DNA of 64,000 nucleotides, taken from positions 5,010,820 through 5,074,819 of the forward strand of contig JAJGBQ010000003.1 of assembly GCA_022457065.1 (NCBI GenBank), given 5' to 3'. Under the pieces are notes generated by a model. That model saw nothing but the letters and a program-made list of their open reading frames with translations. It had not been told where the DNA came from and searched no databases. Source of the stretch: Curvularia sp. ZM96 (Eukaryota; Ascomycota; Dothideomycetes; Pleosporales; Pleosporaceae). Both the position numbers and the translations under genes were made by a program. Of this stretch, positions 36,001-46,558 are shown piece after piece; the first letter of the stretch is position 1; the number at the start of each line of letters is the position of its first letter.

Positions 36001-38146
36001 GACTCACGTCCTCTAATATTCCGTACTTCCTTAAGGGTCGTTTGAGGACTGTCTTCACTAGCGTAACCCTGTCTCTAGTGGCATTCTAGTTTTTTAGTTG
36101 AGAGTGTTGGCCCTTCTCTAACCTCTTCCTTTTCTTAGGGAATTTTCTAGCTTGTTATTTGGCTGCTAAGTGATCTAGATAGGCGTCCCTATAGTATAAT
36201 CTCTAATTACTATGTCTATGTGGTATAAGTTCTCTTTTAGGTATCCGTTCTCTATTACGCGTAGTCCTATTGCGCTGTCGATCTTGGTTCTTTCGATTAG
36301 TTTGTTACGGAAAGTAACTGTTATTTGCTTTTACGTCGTAGTGTATCGTATACTAATCTTCTATATAAAAGGTCTAGTAGATGTTTATATGTGGTATTAT
36401 TTCCTCTAGTATCTCTAGTATTAGGATCTAATTCTTCGTCGTGTTATGCATCTTATATCCTACTATTTAGCATTCCTTAGTCGTTATCGTCCTGTGTAGA
36501 TAGTAGCTCTCCTACCTTGCCGCGATTTGCTATTCTTAATAGAATTAGTATTTCTCTACACAATTAATCTACTCTAGGCGCTCGTGCGCCTCTTAGTGTT
36601 CTTTCTTATAGATATAACAATCTAATATTAGGCATTCGTTTGCCTATAGATGCATATGGTAGTAGCTATGTTTGTCTAGCTTGCTCTACTCCTTTTTATC
36701 TACGTAGTATATGCAGAAATCCCTTCTATAGTCGACCTAGTAAAGCCTCTAATAGAGTTCTTTCTCCCTTTCGTAGTCTTCCGCTAGTCAGAACGCTAGT
36801 AGGGTGGGGTCTACGAAGAAAGACTATTCCTCGAACGCTTTTCTAATTATAGCGTTGGCCTTCGTGCTAGTAACATTAAGACGTCGGGCGCGATACGCAT
36901 AGGTATCCGCTACGTAGATAGTATCACCACACACCTAATATTCCCCTCTACTTAGTCGTTAGTCTATTTTCTTATTCTCGATTTTCTAATTAGTAGATTC
37001 TAGAGTTACCTATCTCGTAACCTCGTTTATCTAGGCGGGTCTAGGTACTACCTCGAAGTTGTCTTCTTCGTTTAAGCGTGCTTCTTCGTATAAGTCTATA
37101 TTACTAAGGTTGTCGTTTAACTTCTCTATAGATAGTAAGATAGATAGTTATGCTTTTATTATCCTAATCTTTACTACTACTTACTTAACTTCGTTCCTAG
37201 GGTAGTCTCTGCGGAAGTGTCCTAACTCCCCGCATCTAAGACATGCTTTGCTATCATAACGCCTCTAGCGCTCTTCCTTAGATAGTCTATCGTTGTACTT
37301 TCTAGAGTTTCTTTTCTTATCCTTAGTCTTTTCTTGTATTTTGCCCGTTATAATAATATCTCCGTCTTTATTAGTTTAGTTACGCTATTTCTTTATATTC
37401 GCTGTTATAGGCTAGAACTATCTCTTCTTTTACTCGTTTCTTTCCTATAGCCTATTATTAATACGTATGGCTAGCTCGATTAGAGCTTATAGCGTCTTAG
37501 GTTTATTATAATATACTAGACTATCTTTAATATTTTCTTTTAAGCCCACTTTAAATACTATTTAAAGGGCTACGTCGTTCTAGTTAATCCTAGTCTAGAG
37601 TTGTTTAAACTTAGCCGTATACGCGGATACTAACTTAGTTTACCTTAGGCGAGTTATCGCTTTCTCTATCTAGTTCTTGGCGTCTACTTCTCCAAAAATG
37701 TGTTCTATCTCTTTCTTAAAGGCATTCTAGTCTTAGAATAGCGCCTTAGTTTCGTTCTTAGTTCTATAGGTGTTAGGTAACGACATAAAGTTCTCTACGT
37801 GTGGCTACATCTATATAGCTGCTCTTCCCTTTAGGAGTGTACTTGCTATAAGAATCTTTTCTTAGTCGTTAGGAACCTAGTTAAGTCCGTAATAGAGGTC
37901 GACGTTAGTAAGAAACGTTCTTAGTTCGTTACGTCCTCCTTTATATTTCTTAGGTATACCTATCTTAGGCTTTAGAAGTAGTCTCTCGTTCGGCGTGGCT
38001 ATAAGCTACCCTATAAGCTAGTTGACTAGACTCTACATGTCTACTAGCTGCTTAGCTTGCTCCTTTACCTGTCGCTTAAGCCTAGCTACTAACTCTCTAG
38101 GAGTAGGTTCTACCTTAGGTTCCCCTCTATTACTAGGTGTGAGCAT
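33100..38146 (-). pseudogene. gag-pol of gypsy-1, inactivated
   Basis: Recognisable landmarks on the minus strand: the gag start MLTPSNRGEPK; a zinc knuckle CLRCGELGHFRRDYP whose last Cys is Tyr; the protease LVDSRVARI, in which the usual DSG is DSR; the reverse transcriptase box YLDNILVYS, in which the second Asp of YxDD is Asn; and integrase remnants. Each of these lost residues is explained by one G-to-A transition. Dozens of stops follow the same pattern. It cannot encode active enzymes. Confidence 0.9.
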
Positions 38147-38274
38147 CTTATTATCCTCGGGCTTTTAGTTAGATCCTATGCTAGGGACATCCGCTAGGTT
38201 GCCTTAATAAGCTATCTTGCTTAGTTAAGCGACTATTAGTTAAATCCTTCTATAGAATCTATAGGTAGTTAAAG

Positions 38275-38760
38275 TGTTATATAGGGGTTCGCGATACTTA
38301 TCTAGTCTTAGTCTAGGTTAGGGCGAGACTTATATAAAGTATTCCGTGCGATTATTTTCTAGTAATTTGTAGTGGAGAGAAGTTATAGGAGTTTAACTAA
38401 ATGTAAAATAAATAATTAATTCTATAATAATAGAATAACTAAGTATTAATCTATATAAGAGAAGAACTTATAAGAGTTGACTATAACGAATGTAATAATG
38501 AAATCTAACCTATTCTTATATCCGTTGTCGTCTGCCTGCTATTACTGCTATTACTCCCATCCTGAGTCTTGGCCTAATGTCCCTAATAGTTGCTATTATA
38601 TATGCCCTACTATCATGCGCTAGCGTCTAATAGCAATCTTGGCGTGATGTTAATCACGTGACCGCCGCCCCGCGGTGATCATTACCTTTTGACGTGGCGC
38701 CCAATGGTCTCCAACCTGCGGCCATCGTCCAGGAGAGATCCTTCGTTGTTACTTGTAACA
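38275..38760 (-). repeat. 5' LTR of gypsy-1 (right on the map), half unmutated
   Basis: Same 486-bp length as its partner. Its left ~220 bp are AT-shifted, but the right ~260 bp keep the original CG-containing sequence (e.g. CCGCCGCCCCGCGG). The mutated zone therefore stops inside this LTR. Confidence 0.93.
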
Positions 38761-38987
38761 AGTAGCTCTATTATAGCTATGTTACAAGCAACAAGTTAAA
38801 AGAATCACCTCCTTTAATGCTGTTACGACCTTCAGCAACAGGAGAGTACCCCGTTGTTCAAACAGTTAAGACGGTATTATATAAAAAGATTATTATCAAA
38901 AGTGAAAAAGTAAAAAAATAACTATTAGTTAACTATAGACAATTTAATCAATATCCATAAGGCTGTAATACTCTTTGTGAAAGCAAA
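38761..38987. other. Short gap between gypsy-1 and the next gene
   Basis: Holds the AGTAG duplicate and a TGTTACAAGCAACA stretch that resembles the LTR tip, possibly an old terminal fragment. No gene. Confidence 0.45.
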
Positions 38988-40186
38988 CTAGCCATGAGAA
39001 CGTTGCACAGGGTATTTCCAAGCCTGTATAGAGACAACAACCTGGAGAATACCTACTATCAAGCCAAGAAAGCTAAACAAGGCACTAAGAAGGAGGCCAA
39101 AAATTGCCACTGTTAGCGCATTTCTCTCCGACGTATGCCGCTCAAACCACGAGACAATCTTATTTTTTGGCGGGCGTGCCTCTACTAGCGCCTGCAAAGC
39201 CTTCAGTCTTCTGCTCCAGTAAACGCACTTGAAGTTTGCAGGAAGTTCATGGACTGGTCCGTCGTAGATGAGGAGGTTGGGATCAAACGGCCTCTCTGCA
39301 CGGACGAGGCGCTTCGCGAACCTAAGGGACTTTTTGTTGGTGCCGATAGGGAACAGAATTGCATAGATGGTGTAAAGAGTCTCGTTGAGGAGCTGCGGAG
39401 GTAACGTTCCACTGAACCATGTAGATCAGCATGATGCAGCTAGCTTAGGAAAGCGGAGGAAAAGGAAAGGGGATTTACGCACGCAGCAAGGCTCACCTCA
39501 ACCGCATCGCTCAATTTCATGTCCTTGGTATACCGTATCTGCGCCTTGAGCCATTCAACTTGATGAAAGACAGCTAGAGACTTCGTTTTCGGATTGTAAA
39601 CCAGGTGCTCAGCGAGGTCACTAGTCCGCACAATCTCGAGTTTCAGCCTTCGGTGAAGTTTCCATGCTCTTAGGGATGTTTGCTTGCTCGAAGCCGCCCA
39701 TACATCTTGAGTGTCAGTGGGGAAGGCGGCATGAAAGAAATCTTTGAAATTCTGCTCTGGCTGCCACCTAACGGGATACACCTGCTCGTTTTCGAACCTA
39801 AAGCCGTTCGGATAGTCATCTTGTGAAGCCGGATCAACTAGATAGGCGAGCTTCACTGTTTGCCGAGCCGCGTTCTTCTGGTTCTGGATGGCACAGTGCG
39901 GAAACGTTTCAGTCCAGAATGCCTCCGCTGTTTTCTCTGAGCTAGATCTCAGGGTTTTGACTGCTTGCACAACGCTTTCATGCGTTGGCAGGCCGATACC
40001 ATCAATAGGAATGACAGTCCCACTGTTATGTCGTGCAAGTCCAACTTCTGGTCGCGCTTCGTCGTAGAACTGCCGAAAGGCGGCAAATTGGGTTTCAGTC
40101 AAGTTACTGACCCGGCAGAGGACTTTTAGGGCACTCTGGAGGGACTCAGCATTGTTGCCGGCTCCTGTAGAAGTAGTGAGAGTCAT
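38988..40186 (-). CDS. Uncharacterised fungal protein with a C-terminal membrane hairpin, two exons
   Basis: Exon 1 is 40186-39483 and exon 2 39411-38988, joined by a 71-bp GT-AG intron to a 375-aa product. The join gives SLAAGTLPPQLLNETLYTIYAILFP. The central part has PERPFDPNLLIYDG-like sequence, and near the C terminus SWFERHTSERNALTVAIFGLLLSALFSFLG, followed by a second hydrophobic stretch ending WKYP. I recall this ending (FERHTSERNALTVAI) from a large lineage-expanded family of ascomycete proteins without known function. An alternative ATG at 40237 would add 17 residues. It sits between two RIP-dead retroelements yet has no stops or AT shift, so it has escaped mutation and may be under selection. 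Confidence 0.78.
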
Positions 40187-40419
40187 GGCAAAATGTCTGG
40201 GGGCGAGCACGATGTTGGGGGCACAAGACGCTAACACAGGTGGGTTTCAGCTGCGGCTGAGCGAGCTGAGGAGAGGGTATACGCCAGCCAGCGACATGAC
40301 GACATTAATCTTGGCTGCCCTTTCAGGAGTCTCCTTTGCTCACCCATGGCTGTTGTTCCATTATTACATATACTACAGTATTATATCTAATCACTTTATT
40401 TAGACACTAAGACCTTCAA
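40187..40419. other. Upstream region of the membrane gene
   Basis: Probable promoter. It grades into subtelomeric segment A at ~40420. Confidence 0.4.
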
Positions 40420-40933
40420 GTCCTATCCTCAATCCTCGACAGAACTAAGGTCGGAATGACCTTAGTTCCGTTAGGGGTTGCTGAATTTCCCGACCTTAGT
40501 TCCGTGGATTTGGAGAGGACATGGAACTAAGGTCTAAATAGCATCTAAAATAGATATAACTTCTATCTAAGATACAAAAAACTTAGGCGTATTTAACGAA
40601 CTACTTTTTATAGTAATACGATAAGTATAGCGTGAGTTATAGAGTGAAATATAGTAGAGAGTTAGTGTTTGTAGGTATAGCCCGTACTTAGATAGAGTTA
40701 CGCTTAGGGCTTAACCCTAAGTTAACCCTAGGGTAGGGTTAGGGTAGGGTTACGCTTAGAAGTTAACCCTAACCCTAGCAAGAAGGGTTTCTAGGTAAAC
40801 TAGGTTAACGTTAGATTGCTAGGTAGCTATTAGCGCTATAATAATAAGTAAATAAACACCTATAGAATTAAATAACTATAATAAACATAATAAGATATAG
40901 ATCCTATATAATTATTAAATAGAAGTATTTTAA
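40420..40933 (+). repeat. Subtelomeric segment A (left part of a telomeric unit)
   Basis: Homologous to 50395-50790 in unit B: both start CCTATCCTCAATCC, hold several GAACTAAGGTC motifs in both orientations, an AT-rich stretch containing AACTACTTTTTATAG, and a tract mixing TTAGGG and CCCTAA words with TTAGGGCTTAACCCTAAG. It is cut at 40934 by the gypsy-2 LTR. Confidence 0.8.
40699..40785. repeat. Interstitial telomere-like tract in segment A
   Basis: GGGTAGGGTTAGGG words run against AACCCTAACCCT words, including the inverted junction TTAGGGCTTAACCCTAAG. It matches tracts at 50668 and 54905. Confidence 0.85.
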
Positions 40934-41413
40934 TGTTACAAGTAACAGCGAAGGATCTCTCCTGAACGAGGACCGCAGGTTGGAGACCATTGGACGCCAC
41001 GTCAAAAGGTAATGATCACCGCGGGGCGGCGATCACGTGATTGGCATCACGCCAAGACTACGGCATTAGTGATGCTACTCTAGATATGTGAGGATATGGC
41101 CTCATAGGATAGGCCTAGAGTTAGTAACTCTAGAAGAAATGTCTGATGCTAGAACTAAAGGTAATAGGTATAAGAATAGATTAGATCTTATTATTATACT
41201 TGTTATGGTTAACTCTTATAAGTTCTTCTCTTATATAGATTAATACTTAGTTATTCTATCGTTATAGAATTGATTATTGTTTTACTTTTGGTTAAACTCC
41301 TATAACTTCTCTCTACTACGAATTGCTAGAAAATAATCGCGCGGAATACTTTATATAAGTCTCGCCCTAATCTAGACCGAGACTAGGTGAGTATAGTAAA
41401 CCCCCGTGTAATA
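40934..41413 (+). repeat. 5' LTR of gypsy-2
   Basis: About 480 bp, reverse-complement similar to the gypsy-1 LTRs, with a diverged middle (~41070-41160). It ends CCCCGTGTAATA. No partner LTR is in the window. Confidence 0.88.
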
Positions 41414-44400
41414 CTTTAACTACTTATAGATTCTATAGAAGGATTTAACTAATAGTCGCTTAACTAAGTAAGATAGCTTATTAAGGCAACCTAATAGACG
41501 TCTCTAGTATAGAATCTAACTAGAGGCCCGAGGACGATAAGATGCTTATACTAAGTAATAGAGAGGAGCCCGAGGCGGAACCTACTTCTAGAGAGCAAGT
41601 AGCTAGACTTAAGCGATAGGTAAAGGAGTAGGCTAAGTAGCTAGTAGATATATAGAGTCTAGTTAACTAGCTTATAGAGTAGCTTATAGCTACGCTAAAC
41701 GAGAGGCTACTTCTAAAGTCTAAGATAGGTATACCCGAGAAATACGAAGAGGGACGTAACGAGCTAAGAACGTTTCTTACTAACGTTAACTTCTACTACG
41801 GACTTAACTAGATTTCTAACGACTAAGAAAAGATTCTTATAGTAAGTACACTCTTAAAGGGAAGAGTAGCTATATAGATGTAGCTATACGTAGAGAACTT
41901 TATATCGTTACCTAATACTTATAGAACTAAGAATAAAACTAAGGCGCTATTCTAGGACTAGAATACTTTTAAGAAAGAGATAGGACGTATTTTTAGAGAA
42001 GTGGACGCTAAGAACTAGGTAGAGAAAGTAATAACTCGTCTAAGGTAAACTAAGTTAGTATCTACGTATATAGCTAAGTTTAAATAACTCTAAGCTAGAA
42101 TTAACTAGAACGATATAGCTCTTCGAATAGTATTTAAAGCGGGCTTAAAGAAAAATATTAAAGATAGTCTAGTGTATTATAATAAACCTAAGACGCTATA
42201 GGCTCTAATCGAGCTAGCTATACGCATTAATAATAGGCTATAGAAAAGGAATAAGTAGAAGAAATAACAGTTCTAGCCTACAATAGCGAATATAAAGAAG
42301 TAGCGTAATAGAACTAATAAAGATAGAGATACTATTATAACTAGTAAAGTATAAGAAAGGACTAAGAATAAGAAAAGAAACCCTAGAAAGTATAATAATA
42401 GACTATCTAAGAAAGAGCGCTAGAAGTGTTATAATAATAAGGCATATCTTAGATATAGAGAGTTAGAACACTTTTATAGAGACTACTCTAGAAACGAAGT
42501 TAGTAAATAAGTAGTAGTAAAGATTAAGATACTAAAGACTTAGCTATCTATCTTACTATCTATTAAGGAGCTAAACGATAACCTTAGCGATATAGACTTA
42601 TACGAAGAAGCACGCTTAGATAAAGATAGCGACTTCAAGTTAGTACCTAGACCTACTTAGATAAATAAGATTATAAGATAGATAACTCTAAAACCTACTA
42701 ATTAGAAAATCGAGAATAAAGAAATAAACTAACGACTAAGTAGAGGGGAATGTTAAGTATATAGCGATGCCACCTACGTGGTAGATATCTATGCGTATCG
42801 CGCCTAACGTCTTAACGTTACTAGTATAGAGGCTAATACTATAATTAGAAAAGCGTTTAAGAAATAGCCTTTCTTTATAGATCTTACTCTACTAGCGTTC
42901 TAACTAGTAGAAGACTATAGAAGGGAGAAGGAACTCTATTAAAGACTCTACTAGGTCGACTGTAGGAGAGATTTCTGTATGTACTACGTAGATGAAAAGG
43001 AATAGAGTAAGCTAGACGAATATAGCTGCTACTATATATATCTATAGGTAAATAAATGCCTAATATTAGATTACTATATCTATAAGGAAGAATACTAAGA
43101 GGCGCATAAGCGCCTAGAGTAGATTAATTATGTAGAGAGATGCTAATTCTACTAAGAATAGTAAATCGCGGTAAGATAGGAAAGTTACTACCTATATAGA
43201 ACTATAACGGCTAAGAAATGCTAAATAGTAGGATATAAGACTTATAACATAATAAAGGATTAAATCCTAACGCTAGAGACACTAGAGGAAATAATGCTAT
43301 ATATAAATATCTACTAGATCTTTTATATAGAAGATTAGTGTACGATATACTATAATATAAAGGCGAATAATAGTTACTTTCTATAATAGACTAATTAAAA
43401 GAACTAAGATTAATAGCGCAATAGAACCACGCGCACTAGAGAATAGATATCTAGAAGAGAACTTATACTATATAGGTATAGTGATTAGAGATTATACTAT
43501 AGAGACGTCTATCTAGATTACTTAGTAGCTAAATAACAAGCTAGAAAATTCTCTAAGGAAAGGAAGAGATTAGAGAAGGGCCGACGCTCTTAGCTAAAAA
43601 ACTAGAATACTACTAGGGATAGAGTTAAGCTAGTAAAGGTAGTCCTAAAACGACTCTTAGATAAGTATAAGACACTAATAATCGCGTACTAGAGTTAATA
43701 GTGATTATATACGTATATAGATATAAGATAAAAGTAGTTATAGATAGTAGAGTTATATAGACTATAATCTTACTAAGAATAGTAGAGAAATATAAAATAC
43801 CCTACTAGAATAAGAGGTTTCCGCTAGAGGTAGTATTAGCTAAAGAGAGACCCGTGGTATATAGAAGCGGCACGATTAGGCTAGAGACTAAGTTAGTAAT
43901 ACTAAAAGTAGCAGATATAGAAAGCTAAATAAATATTAGTATTATAGATCTAGAAGAAATAGACTTACTAATTAGTTATAACTAGCTAGATACTTATAAC
44001 TCCGCTATTAACTAGCGAAAGAAGATAATACTTAGCTAAGAACCTACGCGTAAGATTGCTAGAGTACGACACGAGATACGCCTGACGAATTAGAGCTTAC
44101 TTAAGAATAGGAGATTTAGTAAGATCTTACTATATAAGATCGCGAGAATCTATATAAAGGACTCTTAGTAGATAGGAGTTATATAGATAAGACGAGTCGC
44201 GACTATAAAGAAAGGACTCTTACTACTAGATATACTAGAAGTATACTAAATAAATAAGTTTAGAGAACTATTTAAAGAAAACGAGATAATAGACTTAGCT
44301 AAGTACTAGAATTAGAATTACGAGATCGTCTTAGAAGAAGGAGCGAAGTTAATGCTAGAAGGTATATACCTAATAGCGCCTAAGTATAATACTAAGCTAC

Positions 44401-44580
44401 GGGAATATCTCTAAAAGAACTTAAAGAAGGAATTTATTTAACTAGAATATAGCCTAATAGCTTTACTAATATTATTTATAAAAAAGTTTAATAGTAAATA
44501 GCGACTATATATTAACTACTAAAGATTAAATATAAATATATAAAAGAATCGATATCCCTTACTACTAATATTAGAGCTTA

Positions 44581-46442
44581 ACGTACCTCACGGGTTGCCC
44601 GCCCATACAGGTTACCCGCCCACTTTTGCCAAGACCCCACCAAAACAGCTACCTTACTCTAATGTCGCAACAACGACAATACTTACAGTCTTCTATTAAA
44701 TATTAGATACAGCTTGCCCTTTAAGCTCTTAAACAAGACGCGAATCTCTCTAAGCGACGCGCTACAGCTATCTTTAACGTCCCTCGTAAGACATTAGGCG
44801 ATCGACGCGTTGGGCAGACTTTAAAAGTAGATTGCTAGTCTAAGTTAAAGAATTTAACTAGGCTTAAGGAGGACGTGGTTGTTGAGTATATACTTAAACT
44901 TGTTACGCGTGGATTTCCCCCAAGACTCGCTAACGTGGCTAGTATAGCCAATTCCTTGCGCGCTAAGCGCAATTTAGACTAGGTTAGACAAAACTAGTTT
45001 AGTACGTTCGTGAAGCGCTGATCTAAGCTTGTGACGCGGTTTAATCGCAAGTACGACTATAAGAGAGCCCTCTGCGAGGATCCTAAGGCTATTTAAGCCT
45101 AGTTTAACTTAGTAGCTAACATGAAAGCTAAGTATAGTATCTAGGACGATAACATGTTTAACTTTAATAAGACGGGCTTCATAATGGGCTAGATTGCCCC
45201 TATAGCTGTTATCACGGCTTTAGAAAGACGTGGACGGCCTAAGACTATCTAGCCAGGCAATAGAGAGTGGGCGACGGTTATCTAGGGCATTAATGCGACC
45301 GGGTGGACGATTCCGCCCTTCATTATTCTTAAGGCACGTCACTACCTCTCTAGCTAGTATAAGGACGGCGATATACCCTAGAACTAGGCTATTGGAGTCT
45401 CTAAGAACGGCTGGACGACTAATGAGCTTGGTCTTGCATAGCTAAAGCACTTTAATAAGCATACAAAGACAAAGAAGGTAGGCGCTAACCGCCTACTTAT
45501 TATTAACGGCTATAAGAGCTATAACTCGCTAGATTTCTAGAAATACTATAAAGATAACTCTATTATCACTATTTGCATGCCTCCGCACTCGTCTCACCTC
45601 TTATAGCCTCTTAACGTGGGCTGTTTTGCCCCTTTGAAGCAGGCCTACGGACGCCAAGTCGAATCGCTCATGCGCACCTAGATTAGTCACGTTACAAAAT
45701 AAGAGTTTCTTCTTTACTTTAAGCGGGCTTTTAACGTATCGTTTACAGCTAGTAATGTCTAAGGAGGCTTTCGAGGCGCTAGATTGGTCCTATTTAACCT
45801 AGAACGGGTTATATCCGCCCTTAATATTAAGTTACGCACTCTATTACCCCTACCTGCTAATAACTAGCCCTAGGTGTTACAAACCCCTAGCAATACCCTA
45901 GAATTAGGGTCGCAATCGACGCTAGTAAAGTAGAGGCTTTAGAGATATATGGATAGCTTACTAACGTCTATTATAGAGGCTTTTAAGAAGGTCTTAAAGA
46001 GGGCAGCTATTATTACGCACAAGTTAGTGTTAGCCTAAAAGGAGATAGCTAAGCTTAAGGTAGTAAATAAGGCCGCAACGCGACGAAAATCGCACAAAAG
46101 AAAGCGGGTTCAGGCAGAGGGGACCTTGACAGTTAAAGATAGGGCGCGCTTATCTACTCTTCAAGACTTTAGAGCGCGTAGTAATAGGAAGAAGTCAAAG
46201 AAGTAGAAACGCGCTAAAGGGGGTGAACTATCTTAAAGGCGGTGTAGACAGTGTAATGGGACTGGGCATAACGCGCGAACGTGCAAGCAGGTAGTAGAAG
46301 TAGACTCTAAATAATATCTTATATTGCTTTACACTATATAGGTCTAAAGTAGGCTGTTTTGGGCTATAATATAGTAGTTTTGGTGGGGTCTTGGCAAAAG
46401 TGGGCGGGTAACCCGTGTGGGCGGGCAACCCGTGAGGTACGT
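44581..46442 (+). mobile_element. Pogo/Fot1-like transposon pogo-1, complete but RIP-dead
   Basis: 1,862 bp flanked by TA on both sides. Inverted terminal repeats of ~65 bp (ACGTACCTCACGGGTTGC...) differ at only two positions, both transitions. Each contains an internal direct duplication of a CACGGGTTGCCCGCCC-like block. Inserted into the reverse transcriptase region of gypsy-2. Confidence 0.92.
44662..46314 (+). pseudogene. Pogo-1 transposase, RIP-killed without indels
   Basis: From the ATG at 44662 to TAA at 46312-46314 is 1,653 nt, exactly the length of the intact pogo-2 transposase gene. Blocks match it in order: RALCEDP, FNFNKTGFIMG (first Asp now Asn), NGWTTNELGL, LLIINGYKSYNSL (second Asp now Asn), CMPPHSSHLL and a C-terminal CCHC knuckle (RCRQCNGTGHNARTCK). 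Around 25 in-frame stops stand at Trp and Gln positions. Confidence 0.92.
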
Positions 46443-46558
46443 TATAGATTAACTCTAAGGAGCTAAGTAGTTTACGAAGTTCGACGTTTAAGAAGAATTT
46501 TATAGAATTAGAATTAAGAAAGAAGATAAATAGAAAATAGTATTTAAAATAAAGTATA

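Larger units (their letters stand above)
31339..38760 (-). mobile_element. Complete Ty3/gypsy LTR retrotransposon (gypsy-1), RIP-dead
   Basis: Two equal LTRs of 486 bp start with TGTTA and end with TAACA or its mutated form TAATA, and a 5-bp target duplication AGTAG flanks the element exactly (31334-31338 and 38761-38765). Total length is 7,422 bp. Coding runs leftward: gag from an ATG near 38145, a zinc knuckle at ~37204-37256, protease near 35940-35970, reverse transcriptase ~35300-34650, then RNase H and integrase to ~33.1 kb. Nearly every ORF is broken by TAG/TAA from transitions. An additional ORF on the opposite strand lies at 31964-32560. Confidence 0.94.

Noticed and set aside
34654..36846. 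Plus-strand ORFs at 34654-34917, 36212-36409 and 36640-36846
   Set aside because: They lie antisense to gag-pol of gypsy-1 and result from RIP removing plus-strand stops by chance; hydrophobic composition is an AT-bias effect.
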